A stretch of 8,642 bases of DNA from Terriglobia bacterium (lineage in GTDB: Bacteria > Acidobacteriota > Terriglobia > UBA7540): positions 1 through 8,642 of the forward strand of contig JASHYZ010000248.1 of assembly GCA_030042795.1 (NCBI GenBank), written 5' to 3'. The notes under the pieces were generated by a model. The model ran no database searches. It was not told the DNA's origin and saw nothing but the letters and a program-made list of their open reading frames with translations. Below, in pieces: positions 1-6,509 of this stretch. The position numbers were made by a program, and so were the translations under genes. Positions within the stretch are counted from its first letter, which is position 1. Every line of letters begins with the position of its first letter.

Positions 1-2
1 TC

Positions 3-242
3 GGCGAGTCGCGCATCAAGGACAAAACCGACGCAGGTCACACCGATATATACGATCTCTCCTTGCAAGCCCACCCAGAGGGAAGTAATAAAGCTCATCC
101 TCACTACAAGGGTATCGGGCACAACCCTCAAGGTCAGTGTCTATCCCAAAGGCCGACGGGCGGCAACGCCCGCTGGCATTGCGGCTCTGAGGACAAAATG
201 GTTCAACAAGCCATGCATGGTGATGATCCTGAACCAGATTAG
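3..242 (+). CDS. C-terminal fragment of an unrecognised protein
   Basis: An open frame enters from the left edge and runs 79 codons to a TAG stop at 240-242; the start lies outside the window. The fragment is hydrophilic, begins GESRIKDKTDAGHTDIYDLS and has a His/Cys-rich middle (HPHYKGIGHNPQGQC, then ARWHCGSED) before an acidic tail (GDDPEPD). The spacing of His and Cys residues could suit a metal site or a small nuclease-like fold, but I do not recognise a family. Codon use resembles the neighbouring genes, with mixed GC-ending codons and no rare-codon run, which favours real coding over chance. Frame 1 is also open across this stretch but reads as low-quality protein. No membrane segment is visible. 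The function is unknown. Confidence 0.5.
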   Translation, partial: GESRIKDKTDAGHTDIYDLSLQAHPEGSNKAHPHYKGIGHNPQGQCLSQRPTGGNARWHCGSEDKMVQQAMHGDDPEPD

Positions 243-326
243 ATGTCTCTACATTCCCAAGGCCTGCGGGAAGCGAGCCAGCTCATTCGGGGTTGAATCA
301 TTAGGAACCGAGCACCCCGGAGCCGC

Positions 327-464
327 ATGCCAACGATATCTCGCGAACAGATCGTCGACACGGCAGTGATTTTGGGATTGGTCAAAGACGGCTCGGGCGG
401 AGCTATCGTCTTCCGTGGTCCGGTGCCGTCTGGGAATCAATATATTATTAGTCGATTGACGTAA
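327..464 (+). CDS. Possible small protein of 45 residues (doubtful)
   Basis: This short ORF begins with ATG at 327 and ends with TAA at 462-464. A GGAG lies four bases upstream of the ATG, an acceptable though close ribosome binding site. The product begins MPTISREQIVDTAVILGLVK and ends NQYIISRLT, with a plausible amphipathic first half and no membrane segment. I recognise no family. Its last codons overlap the -35 box (456-461) of the promoter assigned to the downstream TlpA-like gene. It could equally be a chance ORF in the intergenic region or the remains of a longer gene. Confidence 0.25.
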   Translation: MPTISREQIVDTAVILGLVKDGSGGAIVFRGPVPSGNQYIISRLT

Positions 465-484
465 TCTACTTAATAGAGTATTAT
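456..484 (+). promoter_or_regulatory. Sigma70-type promoter for the TlpA-like gene
   Basis: TTGACG at 456-461 and TATTAT at 479-484 are separated by exactly 17 bases, a near-consensus housekeeping promoter. The predicted transcription start is near 491, giving a leader of about 95 bases before the ATG at 587. The spacer and -10 region carry the small dyad TAATA-GAG-TATTA (471-483), which could be an operator. No promoter activity is demonstrated. Confidence 0.55.
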
Positions 485-524
485 AGGCGGTGTGTCATCG
501 GCTAATTCACCTTCGCCAGGATAA

Positions 525-564
525 CGCGGACTGACCGCGCGGAAGATAACCGGCGGCAACGCCG
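525..564 (+). promoter_or_regulatory. Leader with two small hairpins before the TlpA-like gene
   Basis: Two perfect 5-bp hairpins lie in the predicted leader. One is CGCGG (525-529) / CCGCG (535-539) with loop ACTGA. The other is CGGCG (551-555) / CGCCG (560-564) closed by a GCAA tetraloop of the stable GNRA type. The second ends about 22 bases before the start codon, just ahead of the GAGG ribosome binding site near 577-580. It may tune translation or mRNA stability. I do not recognise a known riboswitch. Confidence 0.3.
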
Positions 565-586
565 AGCGTTCAATACGAGGTTCTTA

Positions 587-1840
587 ATGCAGTCAAGCCC
601 CTATATCAAATTCTCGGCTTTAAGTGTTCTCATTTTTGTGGCCCTCTGCCCTCCGGCTACGGCGCAGGTCATTGACGGGCTCTGGGACGCCACTGTCTCA
701 ACCAAGACGGGTCCGATTCCTTTCCGGATTGAGCTGCAAAGTAAGGGCGCCGAAGTCAGCAGCTACTTCTTCGACGGTGATGAGAGAGTGAATCCGTCCA
801 CCGAAGGGTCCTTTCATGACGGATTGCTTGATCTGAAGTTTGCGAGCTACGCGACCGAACTCAAAGCCACGTTCAAAGATGGGATCTTGACTGGCTCCTA
901 CCTAGCCGGACCGGGCAACTCGTACGCGTTCGAGGCGAAGCGCCACGATCCGTCATTGCAACCCGCCGTCGATACCTCTGCGCCGCGCATCAACGGGCGC
1001 TGGGAAATTCAGGTGAGCAGCCCGAAAGGGGAGTCAGCGTGGTACTTTATCGTGAACCAATCGGGCGCAAGCGTCTCGGCAGCCATCCTGCGGGTTGACG
1101 GCGACACCGGAACCCTCTCCGGCAATTATACAAATGGGAAGTTCGTCCTTAGCCATTTCACCGGAGAGCGGCCTTACTACCTGCAAGTCACGCCACTGCC
1201 CGACGGTACACTGCAGCTCGACGTCAGGAACAATCGTGAAACGCAGACGTTGATCGCGCTTCGACCGGAGGCGGCACGGGCCAAAGGTCTGGCTCCGCCC
1301 GATGATCCCACGCAACACACCAAGCTGAGAAATGCCGCTGAGCCACTGCATTTCAGTTTTCCTGACCTTCAGGGCCGGATCGTCTCCGACGATGATGCGC
1401 GCTTCCGGGGCAAAGTCGTGCTCGTTAACATCACCGGTAGCTGGTGCCCCAACTGCCATGACGAGGCTCCCTTTCTCGAAGCTTTGTATCGGAAATATCA
1501 CGATCAGGGACTGGAGATTGTGGCCCTGGATTTTGAGCCGGCGGATCAACTGACGGATCTCTCGCGCTTGCGCGCCTTCATTCAGCGTTATGGGATTGGC
1601 TACACCTACCTGATTGCAGGAGAACCCAGTCAGTTAAACGAAAAGATATCTCAGGCGGACAATCTGAACGCCTGGCCGACGACGTTCTTTGTTGGTCGCG
1701 ACGGGCTGGTGCACAGTATTCACACCGGGTTCACCAGCCGGGCTAGCGGAATGTTCGATACTGACCTGAAGGAACAAATCGATACCGAAGTCGCGCGGCT
1801 CCTTTCGGCCCCCGTGCAGACTGCTAGTAGCCGCAACTAG
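587..1840 (+). CDS. Secreted TlpA-family thioredoxin-like protein with duplicated N-terminal domain
   Basis: A 417-residue exported thiol-disulfide protein. Residues 1-27 form a signal peptide: a short charged start, a hydrophobic core, then PPATAQ as probable cleavage region. Residues about 29-119 and 135-227 are two copies of one beta-rich domain; both open with I-D/N-G-x-W, then V-S, G, V-S, D-G-D and a late D-G-x-L. The last third (about 255-405) is a TlpA/AhpC-TSA-type thioredoxin fold with the redox motif W-C287-P-N-C290 and the cis-proline at 364 in WPTTFF. The CPNC pair suggests disulfide reduction or exchange in the periplasm; the partner is unknown. ATG at 587 is preceded by GAGG at about six bases. 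Most TlpA proteins are 150-200 residues, so the doubled N-terminus is extra. No gene follows on the same strand, so it is probably monocistronic. The fold is sure, the physiological role is not. Confidence 0.92.
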   Translation: MQSSPYIKFSALSVLIFVALCPPATAQVIDGLWDATVSTKTGPIPFRIELQSKGAEVSSYFFDGDERVNPSTEGSFHDGLLDLKFASYATELKATFKDGILTGSYLAGPGNSYAFEAKRHDPSLQPAVDTSAPRINGRWEIQVSSPKGESAWYFIVNQSGASVSAAILRVDGDTGTLSGNYTNGKFVLSHFTGERPYYLQVTPLPDGTLQLDVRNNRETQTLIALRPEAARAKGLAPPDDPTQHTKLRNAAEPLHFSFPDLQGRIVSDDDARFRGKVVLVNITGSWCPNCHDEAPFLEALYRKYHDQGLEIVALDFEPADQLTDLSRLRAFIQRYGIGYTYLIAGEPSQLNEKISQADNLNAWPTTFFVGRDGLVHSIHTGFTSRASGMFDTDLKEQIDTEVARLLSAPVQTASSRN

Positions 1841-1988
1841 CATCTGACGCCTCGAAGCGATTCTCTTCCTCATCGCGCGCTGGCCGCCCCGTTGCCCGAC
1901 TGCGCTCTTTTCTGGGACGCGAGTTCAACCTCGCCTTCCACGACGCCTCTTTCTGGCCTTTTCCGTCTGAGCTGGATTGCGCGTTTGT

Positions 1989-2135
1989 CTAGCAAGTTGT
2001 TGAAAAATCCGTCCCGGCTGTCATTCCGAGGAGCCGCAGGCGACGAGGAATCTCGTAGTTCCTTTACTTCAGAGCGCGATTCCTCGCTTCGCTCGGAATG
2101 ACACGGTTCCGAAAGATTTTTCAACAAACTGCTAG
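1989..2135. repeat. Non-autonomous inverted-repeat element (CHSERSEESR-type, MITE-like)
   Basis: A 147-bp element whose ends are 21-bp inverted repeats: 1989-2009 and 2115-2135 match at 19 of 21 positions and share the core GTTGAAAAATC. Nested inside is a second inverted pair, TGTCATTCCGAG (2019-2030) and CTCGGAATGACA (2092-2103), followed by GAGGAATC against GATTCCTC. The whole element can therefore fold into one long hairpin. It carries no gene; its reverse-strand translation gives the familiar spurious CHSERSEESR peptide, the mark of a repeat type I recall as dispersed in Acidobacteriota and other soil bacteria. The outermost CTAG at each end may be part of the repeat or a target duplication. 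Lying between the TlpA gene and the converging sulfur-transporter operon, it could also act as a bidirectional transcription stop. It is probably mobilised by a transposase elsewhere. Confidence 0.8.
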
Positions 2136-2179
2136 GGCGGAATCTACATCCCGGATGAAACCAGCCTGTCGGCCGATCG

Positions 2180-2644
2180 TTAGTGCGGCAATCTTGACCG
2201 AAGCACGCCGTAGAGCCAGGTGCCGGCCAGCGCGCCGACGATCGCCGCGGCCATCACGGTGACGCCGTTGCCGACGAGGGCGAAAAGAGGCCCGGGGCAC
2301 GCGCCTGTGAAAGCCCAGCCCGACCCAAAGATGGTCCCGCCAACTGCATAGCGAATTCCGCTGCTGAGAGTCTTGGGAGGGACATGGATGGGTTCACCCG
2401 AAATTGACTTCGCGCGCGAGCGCTTGATCAACTGAACAGAAATCGCAGCCACCACAATCGCCGAGACGATGATTTCGTACATGCGTGGCGATTGGAAGCG
2501 AAACATCTCCTGGATGCGAAACCAGGAAAGCACTTCGGATTTCGTCAGCACAATACCGAAGGCCGCGCCCAGAAGAAGATACGCAAGAAGAGCCCATGGA
2601 GATTGGCTCGGCGACGTCGATGTATTGGTCGCTTCGCGTGTCAT
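2180..2644 (-). CDS. YeeE/YedE-type sulfur transporter, second half (DUF6691-like)
   Basis: A 154-residue membrane protein with about four hydrophobic segments (near 18-35, 57-73, 98-116 and 122-147). The signature is G-A-C116-P-G-P at 114-119, preceded by GGTIFGSGWAFTG; this conserved cysteine loop marks the C-terminal half of YeeE/YedE (PmpB/DUF6691-like) proteins. Structural work on the full-length family places thiosulfate passage along conserved cysteines, so uptake of thiosulfate or a related reduced sulfur species is the likely role. It is 24 bases downstream of the partner half on the same strand, so the two are almost certainly co-transcribed and form one transporter. A GGGGA sits about eight bases before the ATG at 2644. 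The length is normal for the split form. The exact substrate is inferred. Confidence 0.88.
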   Translation of the reverse strand: MTREATNTSTSPSQSPWALLAYLLLGAAFGIVLTKSEVLSWFRIQEMFRFQSPRMYEIIVSAIVVAAISVQLIKRSRAKSISGEPIHVPPKTLSSGIRYAVGGTIFGSGWAFTGACPGPLFALVGNGVTVMAAAIVGALAGTWLYGVLRSRLPH

Positions 2645-2668
2645 GGATAGTTCCCCAAAGCCGGATTT

Positions 2669-3235
2669 TCACAAAAGCAACGGCAGAAGGAAGTGCGTGG
2701 CAATCAATCCACCGGCGAAGAAGGCGGCCGTCGCAATCAGAGAAGCAAATTGCAGGTCCGCTAACCCGGAAATTGCGTGGCCGGACGTGCAGCCTCCGGC
2801 ATAAGCGGTGCCGAACCCCACCAGAAATCCGCCGCCAACGATGAGCACAAATCCCCGTAAGGTCAGCAGCGCGGACCAATGGAAGAGCTCCCGCGGCGCC
2901 AGTCCTGAAAAATCATGGAGTCCAAACTTCGCCAAGTCAAGCCGCGTAGCATCGGAAATGGCAACGTTCTGCGGTCCTCCGTAGTGAGAGGCGAGAAACC
3001 CTCCGGCAAGAATTCCCAGAGCGAACAGTAGATTCCATAGGCCTTTCTCCTTCCAGTCGTACCGGAAGTACTCGGTCTTGCGAGGTACCACCGCAGCGCA
3101 CAGGTGCCGCAGGCTGCTGGAAACTCCAAACACGGCATTCCCCACGATCAGTAACGCGGGAACGAAAAGGCCGATAACCGGGCCCGCGACGTACCACGGC
3201 CACGAACCCTCGACGAGAATCATTGTTGCAATCAT
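2669..3235 (-). CDS. YeeE/YedE-type sulfur transporter, first half
   Basis: A 188-residue inner-membrane protein, the first gene of a leftward two-gene operon. Hydrophobic segments lie near 16-35, 67-84, 120-147 and 160-187. The diagnostic motif is G-G-C149-T-S-G-H (147-153) in GTAYAGGCTSGHAISG, the cysteine loop of the YeeE/YedE family, thought to pass thiosulfate inward. The N-terminal 110 residues include a polar stretch around 50-66 and 85-112 typical of the split family. Its partner with the second cysteine loop follows after 24 bases. ATG at 3235 has AGGA four bases upstream; a second in-frame ATG at residue 5 is a possible alternative start. No sulfurtransferase, TusA or regulator gene is next to it in this window, although these often accompany the family. 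Confidence 0.88.
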   Translation of the reverse strand: MIATMILVEGSWPWYVAGPVIGLFVPALLIVGNAVFGVSSSLRHLCAAVVPRKTEYFRYDWKEKGLWNLLFALGILAGGFLASHYGGPQNVAISDATRLDLAKFGLHDFSGLAPRELFHWSALLTLRGFVLIVGGGFLVGFGTAYAGGCTSGHAISGLADLQFASLIATAAFFAGGLIATHFLLPLLL

Positions 3236-3643
3236 ATTGTCCTATTCACCGACCCCCGCCTACTCGAAACTGACACCAATTGAGTCCGCATGGATCTTGA
3301 GATTGGACTCGCCGCCGTGGCGGAATCAAGTTGACGTCGTTCGACGTTTCTCAAACGCGTGCTGAAATGCAATATTAATCTCTTTTCCGTGCCCCAAAGC
3401 CAATCTTGCTCGGGCGGTCAGATGATTTCTGGGCCACCACGGGAGCCAACAGGTTGGAGAACGTCTGGGAGCTCTTAAAGGGCAACCCGAAGCGATCTTA
3501 GCCTCCGCCGAGCGTCACCTTAGTCCATGCTTGTCTTCGCAAGGGCGATGTCAGGGCAGCCAAACCCGAGACCGTTGCCGGCGTCGCCGATCGTAACCTA
3601 GCCCTATGACAAATTTTCTCGAGAATGTGATGTAAGGATGTCG
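3236..3643. other. Intergenic region upstream of the sulfur-transporter operon
   Basis: About 400 bases lie between divergent genes with no convincing gene. The clearest structure is the dyad ACGTCG-TT-CGACGT at 3334-3347, roughly 100 bases upstream of the transporter operon and a possible operator. GAGTCC (near 3282) and GGACTC (near 3305) form a weaker 6-bp inverted pair. A short frame around 3405-3500 translates acceptably (LLGRSDDFWATTGANRLENV) but has no credible start. I found no strong leftward promoter. Confidence 0.3.
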
Positions 3644-3796
3644 ATGGATTTACTTGTATCTCCTGGAGGCCCTCGCACCGTCCTCGAAGCTATGACGCTT
3701 GTGCGGCTGCTCAGGGATAAATTCTCGGCTCAAAGGACAATAGCCTTAGCCTTCAATAGCCGTCGACGGATTGAAGCGGTGGGGGGAACACAATGA
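3644..3796 (+). CDS. Possible small ORF coupled to the DUF3604 gene (doubtful)
   Basis: A 50-codon ORF starts with ATG at 3644, five bases after AAGGA, and ends with TGA at 3794-3796. This overlaps the next ATG in an ATGA arrangement typical of translational coupling. The product begins MDLLVSPGGPRTVLEAMTLV and ends RRRIEAVGGTQ, with no membrane segment. It has faint resemblance to the end of ParA-like ATPases (a P-rich loop, a helix, then FN.RR), too weak to name. The good ribosome binding site and ATGA overlap argue for reality; short length and lack of a known family argue against. Confidence 0.2.
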   Translation: MDLLVSPGGPRTVLEAMTLVRLLRDKFSAQRTIALAFNSRRRIEAVGGTQ

Positions 3797-4714
3797 TAAA
3801 GAGAGTTCGGTGGGCTGGTGCCACGATCGGGGTCACGTGTAGTCTTTCCGGAGCTGTGCTTCTGGTGTGCCTTGCAGCCTTGGCATTGGCTTCGGGTAGG
3901 GAGAGCGCTTCGCGAGATGGCGCTCATGGCGGCAGCGCGGCGGCGTTTGGCTTCCAAGATGTGACGGCTTCTCAAAGCGTCGCGCCATTCCGGCCGGCGC
4001 GCAATCCGCTGCGGAATGCCTATTTCGATGACCTGCATGTCCACACGAGTTATTCGTTGGACGCTTACAGCTTCGGAAACCGCAACGACCCTCGCGCGGC
4101 TTATCGCTATGGACACGGCGAGGCTGTCGTTCTGCCCAGCGGGGTACGCAATCAATTACGCGTGCCGCTGGATTTCATGGCCGCTACGGATCACGACCTG
4201 TGGCTTGGCGAGACCAATCTTTGCCAGGACCCTGCGTACAATAGTTCCATCTGCCGTGACCTCCGAGTCGCTCCCCAGGACTACAGGGCATCGACGGACG
4301 ATTTCATTCGCACCATCGTCCCCGAGTATTTCGGCGATCCCTCCGCGCGCAATGCCGACATTTGCGGGAACTCTCAGGTCGGCGAAAAAACCAAATGTTT
4401 CGAGCGTGCCAGGAGCATGTGGCTGCAAATTAAGAAGAATGCCGATGAGTTTTACGAGCCCGGGGTTTTTACGACCTTTGCGGGATTCGAATGGACGTCG
4501 GGCTTTCAGCCTTTCGGCATGATGCACCGCAACGTGATTTTTCGGGGGCGGCCGATCGCGCCTTTACTACGCGCGGGTTTTCGAGAATCCGACTTGCCGG
4601 TGGAGTACGTACGATGCCATCGCTATGAAGTCCGCGCCACCGGCAGGATTCCCGGCTACCGTTCAGGAGCGTGCCTGGAGCTCGCCGATCTGGTATACGC
4701 CGGCAGCGCCCTGA
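3793..4714 (+). pseudogene. DUF3604 protein gene with internal deletion and frameshift
   Basis: The start and end of a DUF3604 (PHP-like metal hydrolase) gene are joined without the middle. The first 252 codons (3793 to about 4548) give an N-terminal hydrophobic export or anchor segment (about 8-34), then NAYFDDLHVHTSYSLDAY with metal ligands H82 and H84, ATDHD (132-135), FTTFAGFEWTS and HRNVIFRG (245-252), all in family order. The family C-terminus then appears in another frame: from 4562 frame 2 reads [19 protein letters not shown], then [15 protein letters not shown] and TGA at 4712-4714. DUF3604 proteins usually exceed 600 residues, so some 300 or more are missing. The original frame instead runs on to 4839 as nonsense through hairpins. 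The ribosome binding site GGGGGGA is good. If expressed, the product would be a truncated domain, probably inactive. An assembly error at the junction is the alternative. Confidence 0.85.
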
Positions 4715-4719
4715 GCTAC

Positions 4720-4773
4720 AGGCTGAAACAAAGCGGTTTCAAGCCTCAGAGGGGCGGGGCGTTCAGCCCCGCC
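4720..4773 (+). terminator. Tandem hairpins just after the DUF3604 stop
   Basis: Five bases after the true family stop, AGGCTGAAAC (4720-4729) pairs with GTTTCAAGCCT (4736-4746) with one bulged A. A perfect 8-bp GC hairpin follows, GGCGGGGC (4753-4760) / GCCCCGCC (4766-4773), loop GTTCA. Neither has a T-run, so they are terminator-like or repeat-like rather than a textbook intrinsic terminator. A third weak hairpin, CGCCC/GGGCG, lies at 4801-4818. Confidence 0.4.
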
Positions 4774-4839
4774 GTGCCGACGCCCTCAACATATGCTTAT
4801 CGCCCGCCTCGCAGGGCGAACGAGCGTGAGGTGGTCTGA

Positions 4840-5087
4840 CGCCGATCAGGAATGCCCCGTACAAGCGTGTAACAGAGCTTCCCTGGCGTGTAACACGCTT
4901 GCCCTAGGTTTGGGTAGCGCCCGCGCCTCGGAACGCAATAGGGGCCCCACAACCCAATTCCCGGGCCCGCACGATGGACCCAGTGAGACATTCTCTAGAA
5001 GCGTGATGATTTTGGCTCCCTCTATCGCGGTGCTGACAGACGGGACAGCCCACTAGAGGCGAAAAGAATCGACGCCAGAATCCACGA
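4840..5087. other. Gap between converging genes, with a nested hairpin
   Basis: There is no supportable gene. CAAGCGTGT (4862-4870) pairs with ACACGCTTG (4893-4901). The right arm also belongs to a shorter perfect dyad, GCGTGT-A-ACACGC (4886-4898), so two alternative folds share one arm. GCGTGTAACA occurs twice. CGATCAGGAAT occurs at 4843-4853 and again at 5085-5095 over the permease stop. Position between converging genes suits transcription termination, but no T-run follows. Confidence 0.3.
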
Positions 5088-6401
5088 TCAGGAATCAGAC
5101 CGCCTCACGCGAATGGCAAGCCAATTCACGAATGCAATAAACATTGTGATTCCGAGGGCGAAGAGTTCGGCCTTACCGATGCGGCTGACCAGGATCATCG
5201 CAAACGCGAACCCCAAAACCGCAAAGAGAACACCTCCCGGCAGGCGGAAGCCGGGTGGTCCCGGGAGTTTGATCCGCAGCACAGGTAAAGCAGCGCAAGA
5301 CATTCCGTAGACGAAAAGGCGTGTGGTGGCAGACAGAACGGCGCTCCCCCGGAAAGTGCCCTTCAGTGAAAGCGCCCACACAGCCACGGCAAATCCAAGG
5401 ACTGACGTGTAGGGTGTTCGATAGCGGGGGTGGATCAGGGCAAACCAGCGCGGGAAGTCTCCCTGTTCGGCAAGAGCAAAGGTTATTCGGGGAGTGGCAA
5501 TGATGGTCGCAGCGAAGTAGCCGATGCTTGAGAACAAGGCTCCCGCTGCGATCATAGAAGTCATGCTGCCGCCGCCAACTACCCGCGCTGCCGCCAACAA
5601 TGGAGAATTCGTTTGCGCCGGATTCGCAAGCACGCGCACAACGACCGTCTGCAGTAGTGAGTAAACGATGGTGACGACGATCATCGCTATCATCAGCGCT
5701 ACGGGCGCGTTATGGGTCACATTCTTGACCTCTCCGGCTGGAATCAGGGCCGCTTCGAAACCACTGTAAGCAAAGACGATCAGCACAACCGCGTCGATCC
5801 ATGCGCGGATCGGGTGCGGTGCAGCTACGTCCAAAGATAGACTCGCACGACTGCGGATGAACCAAAAGCCGCCGATCAACAGAACCGTCAGGGGAAGTAG
5901 CTTGGCAATCGTCAAGAAGTTGCTGACTTGCGTTCCGATTCTGACGCCGCGGACGTTTATAGCTGCCAACGAGCCGATTAGAATCGTCAGAATCGCAATG
6001 CGGTAGACGGGGTCCTTCGCTTGAGGAAAGAATGGCAGCGCGTAATCAAGAAAAACATTGGAGACAGCGGCGGCCGCACTCACGCGCGTCAGCCACAGAA
6101 GCCATCCCACTTGCAATCCCACAAAACGTCCGAAGGCGACCCTGGCATATAAATAGGGACCGCCGACTTGCTGAAAGCGCGACGCAACCTCCGCCATGCA
6201 TGCCGCGATGATGCCCATGCCGGAGCCGGTCAGCACGTAGGCGTTAGGGCTTTGCGATCCCAGCAGACCAGCGACGGTGGCGGGTACCTCGAAAACACCG
6301 CCGCCGACCATCACGTTCACCATCAACGCCGCAAGGCTGAAGCGTCCGATGGCGCGCACCAGGTTGGCTTTGGGAACTGACACTAAACGGTTGTAACACA
6401 C
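5088..6401 (-). CDS. APC-family amino acid/amine permease
   Basis: A 437-residue integral inner-membrane transporter with about twelve hydrophobic segments. Segment 1 carries the substrate-binding loop as GGGVF (33-37) in place of the usual G-S/A-G-I-F. Segment 6 carries the typical FAYSGFEAALIPAGEVKN (210-227), the second unwound helix of the LeuT/APC fold. Segment 2 to loop 2-3 reads ACMAEVASRFQQVGGPYLYA, also typical (E-x-x-x-x-x-P-x-x-GG-P-Y in relatives). These features place it with APC amino-acid/polyamine exchangers or symporters, but not with one substrate. The GTG at 6401 has only a weak ribosome binding site; GTG at 6383 (VSVPKANLV) is an alternative. It lies 108 bases downstream of the dioxygenase on the same strand, so it may import that enzyme's substrate. 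Length is normal and the gene is intact. Confidence 0.88.
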   Translation of the reverse strand: MCYNRLVSVPKANLVRAIGRFSLAALMVNVMVGGGVFEVPATVAGLLGSQSPNAYVLTGSGMGIIAACMAEVASRFQQVGGPYLYARVAFGRFVGLQVGWLLWLTRVSAAAAVSNVFLDYALPFFPQAKDPVYRIAILTILIGSLAAINVRGVRIGTQVSNFLTIAKLLPLTVLLIGGFWFIRSRASLSLDVAAPHPIRAWIDAVVLIVFAYSGFEAALIPAGEVKNVTHNAPVALMIAMIVVTIVYSLLQTVVVRVLANPAQTNSPLLAAARVVGGGSMTSMIAAGALFSSIGYFAATIIATPRITFALAEQGDFPRWFALIHPRYRTPYTSVLGFAVAVWALSLKGTFRGSAVLSATTRLFVYGMSCAALPVLRIKLPGPPGFRLPGGVLFAVLGFAFAMILVSRIGKAELFALGITMFIAFVNWLAIRVRRSDS

Positions 6402-6509
6402 TGCCCGAGTCCCAGGGCGTGCTTATGATGATCAGCGGCGGTTTTGTGGCGACCGGAGAGGCCGGGTGAAGATTGAACCAGGACCGAGCGTCCATTGGGA
6501 TCGCCGATC

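Noticed and set aside
1034..1549. Reverse-strand 171-codon frame inside the TlpA-like gene
   Set aside because: It is antisense to the CPNC thioredoxin domain and has no signal or family features.
1870..2127. Reverse-strand 85-codon frame with CHSERSEESRSE
   Set aside because: It is the translation of the palindromic repeat element, a well-known source of spurious predicted proteins.
2394..2879. Reverse-strand 161-codon frame bridging the two transporter halves
   Set aside because: It overlaps both YeeE/YedE halves in a different frame and has Cys/Arg-rich shadow composition. It is not a fusion of the two halves.
3730..4155. Reverse-strand 141-codon frame over the DUF3604 start
   Set aside because: It is antisense to clear DUF3604 motifs and has Arg/Ser-rich shadow composition.
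4715..4839. Last part of the 348-codon DUF3604 frame, and an 87-codon frame at 4793-5056
   Set aside because: The family C-terminus stops at 4714 in another frame. This stretch is hairpin-rich, Pro/Arg-rich and has no family match, so it is read-through of a broken gene.
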